DNA from: Planctomycetaceae bacterium
Lineage (GTDB): Bacteria > Planctomycetota > Planctomycetia > Planctomycetales > Planctomycetaceae
Length of the DNA stretch: 64,000 bases
NCBI GenBank assembly: GCA_020426505.1
Contig: JAGQPX010000173.1
Coordinates: forward strand, 1 to 64,000
Direction of reading: 5' to 3'
Shown here: positions 45,337-56,600 of the stretch, in pieces
Layout: each line of letters opens with the position of its first letter
How positions within the stretch are numbered: the first letter of the stretch is position 1
Notes under the pieces: generated by a model
Told to the model about the DNA's origin: nothing
The model's input: the letters and a program-made list of their open reading frames with translations, nothing else
Databases searched by the model: none
Position numbers and translations under genes: made by a program

Positions 45337-46377
45337 ATGAGTGACTCGCGGCTTCACAATAGCCGGTTCATGAAGGCGGTTCGCTGTGAGCCGACGGATA
45401 CGACGCCGGTCTGGATCATGCGGCAAGCCGGACGATATCTGCCGGAGTACATGGAAGTCCGCCGACAGGTCAACTCAGTGTTGGAGCTATGTCGTCGCTC
45501 GGACCTTGCAGCCGAGGTGACCGTCACCGCTCAACAGGTGCTTGGCGTCGACGCCGCCATCCTTTTTGCAGACCTGCCGCCACTCTTGATTCCAATGGGC
45601 TTCGACCTCTCCTACGAGCCGGGACCAACGATTCACAACCCGCTCAGGCTGGGCGACAGTCTGAACCGGGTCCGTGCGATTGAGTCCGCTGAAGAGATGG
45701 GCGAAGTCTTGGAGACAGCCCGCCTCGTGAGGTCACAACTGGCGGACAACATTCCGTTAATCGGATTCTCCGGAGCCCCGTTCACACTCGCTTCGTATGC
45801 CATCGAAGGTGGGGGATCGAAGGACTTCAAACACACCAAGATGCTGATGTACGCCGATCCCGGTGCGTGGGAGGCTTTCATGGAGCGTGTCGTCGAAAGT
45901 GTGATCATCTATCTGAAAGGACAGGTCGCAGCCGGCTGTCAGTTGGTGCAGTTGTTCGACAGCTGGGGCGGGTGCCTCTCGCCGAGCGACTATCGCCGCT
46001 TCGTGATGCCTTACACGCAAAAAGTCATTCGGGCGATTGAATCCGAGGTTCCGGTGATCAACTTTCTGACGGGCAATCCAGCCTTGCTTCCCTTGTTGAA
46101 AGAGGCCGGTGGCCAGGTCATTGGTCTTGATTGGCGTGTCGATCTCAAGGAGGGCTGGCGAACAGTCGGGCATGACGTCGCGGTGCAGGGGAATCTTGAT
46201 CCGATCTCATTATTTGCTGACCTCGACACACTGAGGCAAAGGACGAAAGATGTTCTCGACGCCGCGGAAGGGCGAGCGGGACACATCTTCAACCTCGGCC
46301 ACGGTGTGATGCCCGGCATGAAGCCCGAGAATGTGAAGGCACTTGTCGAAATGGTGCACGAGTTGGGGCAACAATGA
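45337..46377 (+). CDS. hemE: Uroporphyrinogen decarboxylase
   Basis: Decarboxylates the four acetate side chains of uroporphyrinogen III to give coproporphyrinogen III. The signature [15 protein letters not shown] is at residues about 24-38, the second signature [20 protein letters not shown] follows, and [13 protein letters not shown] and the C-terminal [10 protein letters not shown] are present. The start is the ATG at 45337 (GAGGGA nine bases upstream), preceded by an in-frame TTG. It overlaps hemG/Y by four bases. Confidence 0.95.
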   Translation: MSDSRLHNSRFMKAVRCEPTDTTPVWIMRQAGRYLPEYMEVRRQVNSVLELCRRSDLAAEVTVTAQQVLGVDAAILFADLPPLLIPMGFDLSYEPGPTIHNPLRLGDSLNRVRAIESAEEMGEVLETARLVRSQLADNIPLIGFSGAPFTLASYAIEGGGSKDFKHTKMLMYADPGAWEAFMERVVESVIIYLKGQVAAGCQLVQLFDSWGGCLSPSDYRRFVMPYTQKVIRAIESEVPVINFLTGNPALLPLLKEAGGQVIGLDWRVDLKEGWRTVGHDVAVQGNLDPISLFADLDTLRQRTKDVLDAAEGRAGHIFNLGHGVMPGMKPENVKALVEMVHELGQQ

Positions 46378-47825
46378 GCGAGCGACCCTGTATCGCTGTG
46401 ATCGGCGGCGGACTGACCGGGCTCGCTGCGGTCCATCGACTGAGTGAGTTGTCCGCTGAACAGGACCAATTGATCAATGTTACTCTGTTCGAGGCGAGTG
46501 ATCGACTCGGCGGCGTCTTCGGAACCAGACACATCAACGGACATGTCGTCGAGACGGGAGCCGACTCATTCATCACAAATAAACCCTGGGCCGTCGATCT
46601 CTGTGATCGTCTGGGACTGGGCGACCAACTCATTGGCACTAACCCGGCCTATCAGCGGTCCCTGATTCTTCACGAGGGTAAACCGGTCGTCACTCCGGAG
46701 GGGTTTGAACTCCTCTTGCCTCGCAAATTGCGGGCGCTGCTGGCCTCTCCGCTGCTCTCGCATGAGGGTAAGATCCGTGTCGCTGCTGAGCCATTCGTAC
46801 CCCCGAAGACGGACCAGTCCGATGAAAGTCTCGCGTCGTTCGTTCGCAGACGATTTGGGCAGGAGATGCTGGATCGCATCGTCCAGCCGATGGTCGGAGG
46901 CATTTACACGGCTGATCCGGAGCACCTGAGCATGCAGGCGACGTTACCTCGCTTTGCCAGGCGCGAGCGTGACTACGGCAGCCTGTTGCGCAGTGTGTGG
47001 GCCGAGAGGGGATCGGACGAATCCAAGGCAGATGAGGAGCTTGATAATCCCTCGGGCATCAGTGGCGCGCGTTACGGGCTTTTCGCCTCACTGAAAGAGG
47101 GCATGTCACAACTGTTGGATGCACTGACCGTGTCTGCTCAACGATCGGCGAAGGTTGCAATGAACGTGGCAGTCGCCTTTATTCAGCTGATGCCCGACGG
47201 AGGTTATGACATCGAACTTTCAAATGGGGAGAAACAGTCATTCGATGCGGTCATCCTCGCATTGCCCGCTCATCATTCGGGACGACTCGTGAAACCTTGG
47301 GACTCAACGCTCGCAGAGAGACTGTTGCAGATCCCCTATGCTTCGAGTGCGATCGTCGTCTCCGCACATCGTATGGAGGACGTTGAGCATCCTGTCGACG
47401 CGTTCGGACTGGTTATTCCGCATGTGGAAGGCCGTCGAATTCTTGCGGTGTCTTTCCTCAGTCGTAAGTTTGAAGGCAGGTCGCCGGAGGGCACAATCCA
47501 GCTGCGAACCTTCGTCGGCGGAGCGATGCAGCCGGAGTTGCTCGACCAACCCGACGATGCAATCTACGCAATGGTGCGTGAGGAGCTGCAGGACATTCTG
47601 GGAGTTCGCGGAAAGCCGATATTCGAGATCATGGCTCGATATGAACGTGCCATGCCCCAGTATCACGTCGGCCATCTCGACCTGGTCGAGGACATCGATC
47701 GACTGACGTCGCTACACGACTGCTTCGCGATTGCGGGCAACGCATATCGAGGCGTGGGCCTGCCGGACAGCATTCACAGCGGGGAAGAGGCTGCGGAACG
47801 AACGATCGCAACGCTTTTCGCGTGA
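46374..47825 (+). CDS. hemG: Protoporphyrinogen/coproporphyrinogen oxidase, HemY-type
   Basis: FAD-dependent oxidase of the HemY/PPOX class, catalysing an aromatising oxidation late in haem synthesis. The N-terminal FAD loop is [40 protein letters not shown] is the family hallmark; [20 protein letters not shown] and the C-terminal [17 protein letters not shown] complete it. Length 483 residues. It is translated by coupling with hemE (ATGA). In other bacteria this gene is called hemY or hemG; whether it acts on copro- or protoporphyrinogen cannot be told here. No hemH is visible nearby. Confidence 0.9.
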   Translation: MSERPCIAVIGGGLTGLAAVHRLSELSAEQDQLINVTLFEASDRLGGVFGTRHINGHVVETGADSFITNKPWAVDLCDRLGLGDQLIGTNPAYQRSLILHEGKPVVTPEGFELLLPRKLRALLASPLLSHEGKIRVAAEPFVPPKTDQSDESLASFVRRRFGQEMLDRIVQPMVGGIYTADPEHLSMQATLPRFARRERDYGSLLRSVWAERGSDESKADEELDNPSGISGARYGLFASLKEGMSQLLDALTVSAQRSAKVAMNVAVAFIQLMPDGGYDIELSNGEKQSFDAVILALPAHHSGRLVKPWDSTLAERLLQIPYASSAIVVSAHRMEDVEHPVDAFGLVIPHVEGRRILAVSFLSRKFEGRSPEGTIQLRTFVGGAMQPELLDQPDDAIYAMVREELQDILGVRGKPIFEIMARYERAMPQYHVGHLDLVEDIDRLTSLHDCFAIAGNAYRGVGLPDSIHSGEEAAERTIATLFA

Positions 47826-47844
47826 ACTCGGCGATCACGGCGGA

Positions 47845-48222
47845 TCACAGGTCTTTCGCAAGTCCCTGTCGACGACGGCGTCGGCGGGTTACGTGTGCCC
47901 ACCGATCACCCGCTTCAGCTTCCAGGAAGAACGAACCTGCAAAGATGCGATAGAACAACAACAGGACGAAAGCGCCACCCGTCGCTGCACAGAAGCCGAT
48001 CGGCGTGATCGGTTTGATCTCGGTGGTGTGGGTAAAGAACATCACGGTGCCACAACCGATCACACAGCCGACGATGCCCATCAGCATGGTGGCGATCGCC
48101 CCGCCGGGATCACGTCCCGGCATGATGGCCTTCGCGGTGAGTCCGACAATCGTCCCGAAACCGACCCACATCAGAAACTCGTTCACCGCGTTCTGAAAGG
48201 CTGTCACAAAACTGGGGTCCAT
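47845..48222 (-). CDS. GlsB/YeaQ/YmgE-family (transglycosylase-associated) membrane protein
   Basis: Small membrane protein with three hydrophobic helices and the family-type glycine pattern GFGTIVGLTAKAIMPGRDPG, then ATMLMGIVGCVIGCGTVMFF. The start is taken at the ATG ending at 48222 with GGAGAAA seven bases upstream, giving 125 residues; a longer frame of 220 residues exists but has no signal. The C terminus is strongly basic (HVTRRRRRRQGLAK). The GlsB/YeaQ name comes from sequence resemblance; the role, often a stress-related envelope protein, is unknown. It is convergent with hemG/Y. Confidence 0.7.
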   Translation of the reverse strand: MDPSFVTAFQNAVNEFLMWVGFGTIVGLTAKAIMPGRDPGGAIATMLMGIVGCVIGCGTVMFFTHTTEIKPITPIGFCAATGGAFVLLLFYRIFAGSFFLEAEAGDRWAHVTRRRRRRQGLAKDL

Positions 48223-48418
48223 CCCGTTTCTCCGTGAATTCGTTCGCGCGATCGTCTCCATTGAAGAGACCGCGAGCGATCTCCATTCGAAAACATCGCA
48301 CTTACAACAGTCAGACTTGCGTCTTTTCGGAACGACTCCGTACGACGAGGTGACGCTCAATCGTCGCCTCACTTGCAAAGTCGACGCAACCGTCACACTG
48401 TCTTGAGCCCCCGTCTTA

Positions 48419-48682
48419 TCACCCTCCACCGACGGATGAAACGAAATGGACTTCGTCTCCCGCATCGACGCGTTCCAACAAACCAAGTTCGCTGATGCGC
48501 GATCCAATGGCGACCGATATTCCGGGCTTCAATCGGCCCCCGTCACATAAGCGCTCTCGAAGTCCCGGAAACTGTGCATCCAACTGATCAACGACCTCAC
48601 GCACTGTTTTGGCAGACATTTTGAGCTGTTTGATTTGCCCAGTGTGACGATGCAGAGAAGATGGAATAAACACGGTTGGCAT
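48419..48682 (-). CDS. MoaD/ThiS-family sulfur-carrier-like protein
   Basis: Small beta-grasp protein of 87 residues from the ATG ending at 48682 (PTVFIPSSLHRHTGQIKQLK). The middle TVREVVDQLDAQFPGLRERL and the end VDAGDEVHFVSSVGGG match the MoaD/ThiS fold. The C-terminal GGG keeps the terminal Gly-Gly used for thiocarboxylate formation. The precise pathway (molybdopterin, thiamine, cysteine or protein conjugation) is not determined because no MoaE, MoeB/ThiF or JAMM gene lies nearby. An open frame extends 20 residues upstream. Confidence 0.8.
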   Translation of the reverse strand: MPTVFIPSSLHRHTGQIKQLKMSAKTVREVVDQLDAQFPGLRERLCDGGRLKPGISVAIGSRISELGLLERVDAGDEVHFVSSVGGG

Positions 48683-49127
48683 ATGGGATTTCCACATTAG
48701 GACACACATCGCTCGACGACGGAGGGAGGCGAGAGCGGTCAATCATGTTCTGACGCTCACCATATCACATCGGTCCGCATTCACCTGACACATCTCACGC
48801 TCAGGGGGGCCACACAACTGCCGACAATGGAACACCATAAGATCATTGATGATAGCATGTTGTGAATGGCCATGTCGGCGTCAAGCCCATCTGGTGACGT
48901 TGATTCTTCGCAACGTCGCAGGCGATTCGGTTGCATCTGCTGATCGGTCCCTACTCGGGTACATTTACGCCATTGTTACAGAGTTTCGGTCAATTCGAGC
49001 GTGAGACGGGAAGGGTGATGGCTTACACTGGAATCGAGTGCAATCTCGGTCCAGGTTTTGCAGTTTTTTACCGAAACGACCTCCACCCATGGAATCGGCC
49101 GGATGTCGTATTCGTAATCGAGTTGGA
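48683..49127. other. Upstream region of the polyketide operon
   Basis: About 445 bases before the reductase gene. The clearest content is a short plus-strand frame ending at 49131, listed separately. Further upstream there is no gene, repeat or RNA that I can recognise. A promoter for the long operon should be here, but none can be picked with confidence. Confidence 0.4.
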
Positions 49128-49131
49128 ATGA
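49018..49131 (+). CDS. Possible 37-residue leader peptide overlapping the reductase start
   Basis: An ATG at 49018 preceded by GGGAAGGG opens a 37-residue frame (GPGFAVFYRNDLHPWNRPDV in its middle) that ends in TGA at 49129-49131. It overlaps the reductase ATG at 49128 by four bases (ATGA), the same coupling used throughout this operon. It may be a translated leader or a small protein; no homologue is known to me. Confidence 0.3.
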   Translation: MAYTGIECNLGPGFAVFYRNDLHPWNRPDVVFVIELE

Positions 49132-50660
49132 CCGTTCGCCGTAAGCCAAATCAACGATTGATCTTACTGACTGGAGGAACCGGACTGATTGGCCGCTACC
49201 TGCTGGCGGACCTCGCTCGGTCGCGGATCCCGGTCGCCGTGTTGGTCCGCTCGAATCGCAATCAATCTGCAGCAGAACGCGTCGAGACGATCCTCCGAGA
49301 CCTCGAACGCCGTTACAAACGCAGCTTTGTCCGCCCCGTTGTCCTGGATGGTGACCTGACCCAGCCGAATCTGGGCCTGGATCGCGAGCAACAGAATTGG
49401 GTTGCGGCAAACTGCGGACGGGTGTTGCACTCAGCAGCAAGCCTTTCCTTCAAACCGGCGGCTGAACACCCCGACGGTGAACCCTATCGAACGAATGTCG
49501 AGGGGACTCGGCGACTGCTCGACTTCTGTCGGCAGGCCGGGGTACACGAGTGGCATTTCGTTTCGACTGCATATGTGTGCGGAATTCGAACTGGTGTCGT
49601 GTGTGAGGATGAGCGTTCTCTCGACCAGTCGTTTGCGAATGACTACGAACGCAGCAAGGTCCTCGCAGAGAATCTCCTGAGTGTGGCAACCGAGGTTGAC
49701 TCTCTCACGATCTATCGCCCGTCGATCGTCGTCGACACCGACCTGGGCAGTTCGATGTCGGACAAAACGCTCTACAACACGTTTGCAAATTATCAGACTG
49801 CCAGCAATCAATTCGGACTCCCCGCACCGGGAGAATGGATGGGGTACCTCGGCCTCTCGGGAGAGGAGAGAAAGAACGTCGTGAAGGCGTCCTGGGTTGC
49901 GAGGATGATCGTTCAAATCCTTCGGCAGCCGACACTTCATGGCCGCACGTACCATTTAACAGCGAAGTCCGGAATCTCTGCCAGAGACATCGATCGCGGC
50001 TTCTATGAAGTCCTGAAAGAATCCGGTGTGCGATCGCGGCCGTCCGGCGTTGAGCCGCTGTCCGAAGCGTTATTGCGACTGGCGAAGCCGTTTTTGGATG
50101 TCTTTGCTCACCACTTCCGAGCGGACCCGCTGTTCGATCAGACAAACATCGGTCATGCAATCGAGGTGTGTGGCGAGTTGCCCTGTCAGGAGGCGACCGT
50201 CGACGACATCCGCGACCTCAGTCGTGATCAAGTCAAGGCGCAAAAGTCCGCTCGCCAAGTTGACCACCAATCCTTGGCGGCGATGCTTCCGCTACACAGA
50301 GTGGCAACGTGGGCACCTGTTGAAGCTGCACGGACAATTGGCGTCATCGCAAGTGGAGCCGGGGGAGGAGAATGGGTGCTGACGCACTCAGATTCGGCGG
50401 TCACTTCAGTCCACGTGGGGGGCGCAGAATCCTGCCCGTTACGTTTCTACGCTCAGGCAGACACGTGGTGGAAGTTGCTTAAGAACGAGTTGAGCATCGA
50501 AAAGTCGATTGTTCAAGGACGGCTGTTGATCGAGTCTGACGAAGTCTCGGGTGACAATATTCCGGCGAACTCACTCCTTGAGGACTTGCGGACGCTCACA
50601 ACAGATGCAGGTCGCCTTGCTTCAACGGGCGATCCGAGTGAGGTGATCCGTGCACTCTGA
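49128..50660 (+). CDS. Thioester-reductase-like SDR with C-terminal SCP2-like domain
   Basis: 510-residue protein from the ATG at 49128. The N-terminal ~300 residues form an extended-SDR domain of the male-sterility/thioester-reductase type: LILLTGGTGLIGRYLLADLA, RVLHSAASLSFKP, HFVSTAYVCGIRTG and the catalytic YxxxK in DYERSKVLAENLL. Enzymes of this type reduce acyl-CoA or acyl-ACP thioesters to aldehyde or alcohol. The C-terminal ~140 residues (HVGGAESCPLRFYAQADTWW, then KLLKNELSIEKSIVQGRLLI) resemble an SCP2/sterol-carrier lipid-binding fold. The gene overlaps the synthase gene by 11 bases and is the first confident gene of the operon. Chain release or reduction of the polyketide is the likely job, inferred from context. 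Confidence 0.8.
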   Translation: MTVRRKPNQRLILLTGGTGLIGRYLLADLARSRIPVAVLVRSNRNQSAAERVETILRDLERRYKRSFVRPVVLDGDLTQPNLGLDREQQNWVAANCGRVLHSAASLSFKPAAEHPDGEPYRTNVEGTRRLLDFCRQAGVHEWHFVSTAYVCGIRTGVVCEDERSLDQSFANDYERSKVLAENLLSVATEVDSLTIYRPSIVVDTDLGSSMSDKTLYNTFANYQTASNQFGLPAPGEWMGYLGLSGEERKNVVKASWVARMIVQILRQPTLHGRTYHLTAKSGISARDIDRGFYEVLKESGVRSRPSGVEPLSEALLRLAKPFLDVFAHHFRADPLFDQTNIGHAIEVCGELPCQEATVDDIRDLSRDQVKAQKSARQVDHQSLAAMLPLHRVATWAPVEAARTIGVIASGAGGGEWVLTHSDSAVTSVHVGGAESCPLRFYAQADTWWKLLKNELSIEKSIVQGRLLIESDEVSGDNIPANSLLEDLRTLTTDAGRLASTGDPSEVIRAL

Positions 50661-53600
50661 GTGTCGCCAACCGGTTGCCGAGGATTCCGATCCCATCGTG
50701 ATCGTCGGGTATGAATGCGCAGTGCCGGGAGCGGATGGCGTCGTTGAGTTCGCCAAGCTGCTTTTCGAGTCGCGTCAGTCGTATGGGGAATTGCCTGACG
50801 ACCGATTTGACCGCAGTCGTTATTACGATGCGAGGCTCGGTCGCCCGGGGAAGTCGTATACCACGATTGGCGGCATCGTTCCCGAGCGAGCCGTCGACCA
50901 GTCGGTTTGTCCGATCGACAGGCAACTCGAACAGCGATGCGATCCGACACACACCCGTTTCTGTGAAGTGGCTGCCCGCGCATGGCGTTCAGCGGGATTA
51001 AAGCCTCATGAGGAGTCTGGAGCAACGACTGGCATCTTTGTTGGACATTCGGGCGGAACGAAGAATGGCGGTCCGCTGAGCATGGCCGTGCAGATCGAGG
51101 AAACGTTGGCGTTTCTCGACGAACTGGACGACTTCCGCCGACTCGCGTCCGACACGCAGAATGCGATCATCCACGAGGTCACCTCTCGAGTTCGGCAGTC
51201 GCGTCCCCAGCGTGCCTGTGAAAACGGACCTCGCATCAATGCGTACACTGCTGCGGCCCTTGCTGCGAACGTCCTGGGACTTGGCGGTCCTAGAACCGTG
51301 ATTGACGCCGCTTGTGCGTCCTCGCTGATCGCTCTCAATCAGGCGATGCTTCAAATTCGATTGGGGCGGATCGACACAGCCGTCGTGGGTGGGGCGACGT
51401 ATAACAATGTGGACAACCTCATTCTCTTTTCGCAGTCACAAGCGTGCAGTGCAGATGGCTGCCGTCCGTTTGACCAGGGAGCCAATGGCCTAATCAGTTC
51501 CGAGGGCTATGTGGCCATTGTTGTGACCCGATTGAGTCGTGCCCTAAAACTCGGTCTATCGGTCCGGGCGATTGTGAGGGGCATCGGAATTTCCTCCGAC
51601 GGGAAGGGCAAAAGCCTGTGGGCCCCTCGTACCGAAGGACAGCAACTTGCGGTCGAGCGGGCTTACGCATCCGGGCGAATGCTGGACATCGATTATCTCG
51701 AAGCCCATGCGACCAGTACGCAGTTGGGAGATCCGACTGAACTGACGACCATCGCCAATGTGATGAGCCGACAAGAACCGCTCAGGCGTCGCCGTTCTGG
51801 GTATCCGTTACTCATCGGCAGCGTCAAATCCAATCTCGGACACACGCTGGAAGCAGCCGGGCTGATTGGACTGGTGAAAGTCCTCCTCTCGCTGGACCGG
51901 AACGAATTGCCGCCCTCGCTGGGTTTTGAGGAGCCGAACCGCTTCTTCGATTGGAGCAAGCATCCCATCAAAGTGTTGACGCACCGACAGCCCTGGCGTG
52001 AGACGGATCATCCGCGCACGGCTGCCGTCAGCGCGTTTGGCATCGGTGGACTCAATGCCCACGTCACGATCGAAGATTCCGGGAGAGAGAAACTCACCGG
52101 GGAGCCGAGCGATCAGTCGCGTCAGTCCTCTTACGGTGCGACTCATCAAGAGCTTCGATCACTTGTCGCCAACGGGAACAACGAACCAATCGCAATTGTC
52201 GGGCGCGGTGTCGTTCTGCCGGGGGCTCACACTCGTGACGCGTTCGCAGAGCTGTTGCGCTCGGGCGCATCGGTGATCGGCGAGCCGCCGGACGATCGAT
52301 GGCGCGGCATGGTCGGCCTCGCGTTTGACGATCAACCGAGACCGTTTCAGACTCCCACGAATCGTGGCGGATACATCCGTGACTACGAGTTCAATAGTCA
52401 GCCGTTTCGCATCCCCCCCAAGCAGGTCGCCCAGGCGAACCCTGTTCAGATGATGTTGTTGGATGCGGTCACGCAGGCCATCGGCGAATACGACGGCAGC
52501 GAATGGACCGTCGATCGTCAACGGACGGGAGTCGTGATCGGCACGGTCTTCGGAGGGGAATTCGCCATTCAGTTGCAGGCGGGGTTGCGACTGCCTGAAA
52601 TCGCGGATGAACTCAAGCTCGCGATCGACCGTCATGCGAATGGCCGGATTGATGCTGACCGCCTCGCATCCGAGTTTCGGCAGACGTTCCTCCAGCACCG
52701 TCCCGCACTGCTGGACGAGACGGGCAGCTTCACATCCAGTACGTTGGCATCCCGGGTTGCCAAGACGTTCGACCTGATGGGTGGGGCGTGTGCACTCGAT
52801 GCGGACGATGCTTCCGGGCTTGCTGCGCTGACTGCCTCGGTTGATCAACTACGGTCCGGACAGGTCGACACGGTCCTCTGCGGGAGTGCCCAGCGGACGA
52901 TGGATCTAGCCATGTTTGAAGTTCTCGACCTCTCGGATCAGTTGGTCCGTTCGGGGCGAGCTGAGGACATCCCGGACGATTGTCGTCGCACGCTCCCGGG
53001 AGAGGGAGTCGTGATGCTCATGCTGCAACGGATGAGCGATGCCAAGCGAGGTAACCGACCCATTCTGGGCGTTATTCACAACGTTGAATCGAGGATCACT
53101 CCGCGGACCGAGCCGATCCTGACGAAGGATGATGCGTCGATCGTTCGTCAAATCGGCTATTTGCCCGGTGCACACAGCCTGATTCGTCTTGTGGCTGCTA
53201 CGCTGCAATGGCAGGATAAGATGTCGTGGCCCGACGCGGATCAACGAGTGACGGCGAAAGCTCGTGCGGAAGATGGGTACACAATTAGCGCCACCGTATC
53301 TCCCTCGGACAACGTCGATCGGCCGGCTTCCCAGATCATCGACGTTCGCCCTCCCAAGCGACAACTCGCGAACTCCCCGTCCATGTCAACACCAGTGCCT
53401 TCGTCTCAGCTTGATGACAAATCTGTCATCCGTCTGGAAGCCCGGACGGAGGCAGAGTTCCGAACGGTCCTCACGCAGGCGTTGGAACACCCTGAAAGCT
53501 TGAGCACTTCGACGACGTGGTTTCGCCCCGACTCCTGCGTCCGTGCAGTGCTTCTCGATTCGCGGAACTCCGATCGAACCAGGCAACTCCAGGCTATGCA

Positions 53601-56600
53601 ACGGGCGTGGGACCAGGGGACCCGTAATCGAGTCTTCGAACGTGAACGGGTCGTGCTCAGTTCCCGCAACGATGAAGGAACTCCCCGCGTCGCCTGGGTG
53701 TTCCCCGGTCAGGGCTCACAATACGACGATCAGCCGACCGTGCTGCGGACGAAGGCACTCGCGAGAGACTGCATCGCGGAGATCGACCAGCTGCTCGAAG
53801 AACGAAACGTGCCGCCGCTCTCCGCAGTCATGAACGAGAGCCGCGAGTCAGTCGGCTCGGATGTCTGGTGGTCACAGTTGTGGGCGTTGGGGGTTGGAAC
53901 GGCCCTCATGCGGTCGCTGATTGCCGAGGGATTGCGCCCCGATGTTGTCGCCGGACACAGCTTCGGAGAATACAACGCGGCTCTCGCGGCCGGCGTGCTG
54001 ACACTTCCTCAGGCGCTTCGCATCACCAAAATGCGGGCCGATGCTGTTGTGATGTCCGTCAGGGAACAGGGTGCGCTACTTTCGGTGCGAGGTGCGCCAG
54101 CGGAAGTGCATGCGGTCATCAGGGGCAAAGACCTGCCGGTCGTCATCACGCATTACAACGCTCCGGAGCACACAGTCGTTGCAGGCTTGGCATCACACAT
54201 GGACGCTACAAAAGCCGCCTTCATGGAGGCAAAGCTGGCGTCGATCAAGATTCCGGTTGCAGCGGCCTTTCACACAGAGGCAATGCGGACAGCGGAGAAT
54301 CTCCTTGCGCGAGGCTTCGCCGGCGAAACACTGCGTCCGCCCTCGTGCGGGTTCCTCTCGACGACCTCAACGACATATCTCGCTGAGCCAGACGATGTCA
54401 GGAACAGTCTCGTGACTCAACTCACTCAACCCGTGATGTACGAGCCGGCGATCCGTCGGCTGCTCAATGACGGCGTTGGCTTGTTTGTCGAAGTCGGCCC
54501 CAATGACGTGCTCACCCGCTTAAATCGTGAGATCATCGGCAGCGACGCCCTGTGTCTGAGTGCCGACGTCCCGGGCCAGTCATTCGAAGACCGGCTCGTC
54601 CTGATTCATGCCGCAATCGATTGTATGTCCGGTATCGTCGTTCGCAGTGAACCTACGCGTGTCGCGGTAACAACTCACCCACTTTCGTTGCAACAACCTC
54701 GCCCTGTCACGTCGAATCAGGTGGAGATTGTCGACGTCAGTCGGATGGGACGCCGCAAGGATTCCCCATCGGAATCGTGGCCCCGGCTATCAATGCCTCG
54801 GACGAATCCGACGACTCTATCCGTTTCCTCAAATGGACACGCTCCCGATTCGCCCGAAGTCGATTCACTCAATGAAGTGTCGACGCCCCCGCCGGAGCAG
54901 GTCACGCAGTTCCTGAAGAACATCGTTGTGGAACTGACTGGTTACTCGGAGGATGTCGTCGACGAAGAGGCCGACCTCGAAGCGGACTTGGGCATCGACA
55001 GCATCAAGAAGGCTCAGATCATCGGCGAGTTGGCCGCCTGGACCGGGCTGCGAATGGCTCCCGAGAATCTCCGTTTGGCGGAGTACGTGACCCTGAACGA
55101 CATCGCAACGCTGGCCGGCCATGAGTTTGTGGTCGACGCGACGACCCTCTCACGTCTCTCTGTCAACGATACGATCATCTCCGCAGGCGTCACAACGAAT
55201 TCGTCTTCCCCTTCGTCCATCCGCACGGATGTTTTGGAAGTTGAGCCGCCCAGTCTTGTCGAAGATGCGTCCAGTCTTTCTGCCATTGATCCCGTTGCGT
55301 TGGAGACACTGCTGATCGACTTTGTCGTTGACCAAACTGGATACAGCCGCGACATCGTTGATCTCGACGCCGATCTGGAGGCGGACCTCGGGCTGGACAG
55401 CATTAAGACGGCCCAGTTGCTCGGAGAGTTGACCGCACAATTCGATCTCAGCCATTTGAAGCCGGAACGCATGGTCAGCGTGACGTTCCCGACGTTGCGA
55501 TCGATTCAGGACTTCCTGATTCGGGAAGTCGGAAACCTGAATTCGATTGATGATGATCGAAGGGCTGCGATTCCTTCACTGGAAATGCCTCCGCGACAAA
55601 ACTCGATTGAGCATCAAGAACGACCCGTCTCGACGGTCCTGGGAATCGACCCGCGCGAGGAATATGACTTCGAGAATCTTTCACTCGATGACCAATCGTT
55701 CGAAGCTCGTGCGGCACGGCGAACACTCATCGACCGTGGGAAAGCCGTCGCAACGGTGACAGTCGAGGCATCGTCTGCAACGATCGCGAAGTCGAATGGG
55801 GCCGACGTGACACACCCATCGCCGCGTCCTCCAGTACGGCACGCGGGTCTCAATGGGACCTCAATCGCTGCACAATCTGATTCCGCACCACAACGAAAGC
55901 AACCGTCCGACTCACGAGTCACGCATCGATTCGCATTACGGGTCGTTGACGTTCCTCACCGTGAGGGCATGCCCATCGTGCCAGTGTTGACGGGACCAGC
56001 TCTGATTGTGGGCGATAATCCGGTCGCACACGCGATCGCGAATCGGATGGCAGGTTACGGACAGTCGGCGTACTGCGTCAGCGTCGAACGCTCAATCGAG
56101 GAGATTGAATCCGAATTGGATCGCATCTGGAGTGCGGGGCCAACGCCACATCTGTTTGTAACGACTGCTCATGACACGTATACATTAACTTCGATCGACC
56201 TGCATCGTTGGAACTCCCGGCGCTCGGCCGCGCTGTCGGTTCCCTTCCGGATTTGTCAGCGCTGGATGCAGGAGACGATCGATGCGAAAAGCATGGATGA
56301 CGCAACGGCATTCGCCCTCGTCAATCTGGGGGGCGACTTTGGTTTCAGTGGCGGGCAGGTTCAAAGCGTCGAATCGATCGGCGGACTGTTGAAAGCCATG
56401 CTGATCGAAGGGTGGACGGCGGGCTATCGTCATACGCCGATGAAGGTCATTGACGTCTCGCCAGAGACATCGCCGGACGAGGCAGCGGAAGCCGTGTTTC
56501 GGGAAATGGCGGTCAACACGTATGACATGGAGATCGCCACCGATCGGGGAGCGAGACGCTGCGTTCAGGCCGTGCCGGCAACGCTCAACCGAGATGGTCG

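Noticed and set aside
47845-48507. 220-residue version of the GlsB/YeaQ-type protein
   Set aside because: The first 95 residues have no membrane or domain signal, and the ATG ending at 48222 has a good ribosome-binding site.
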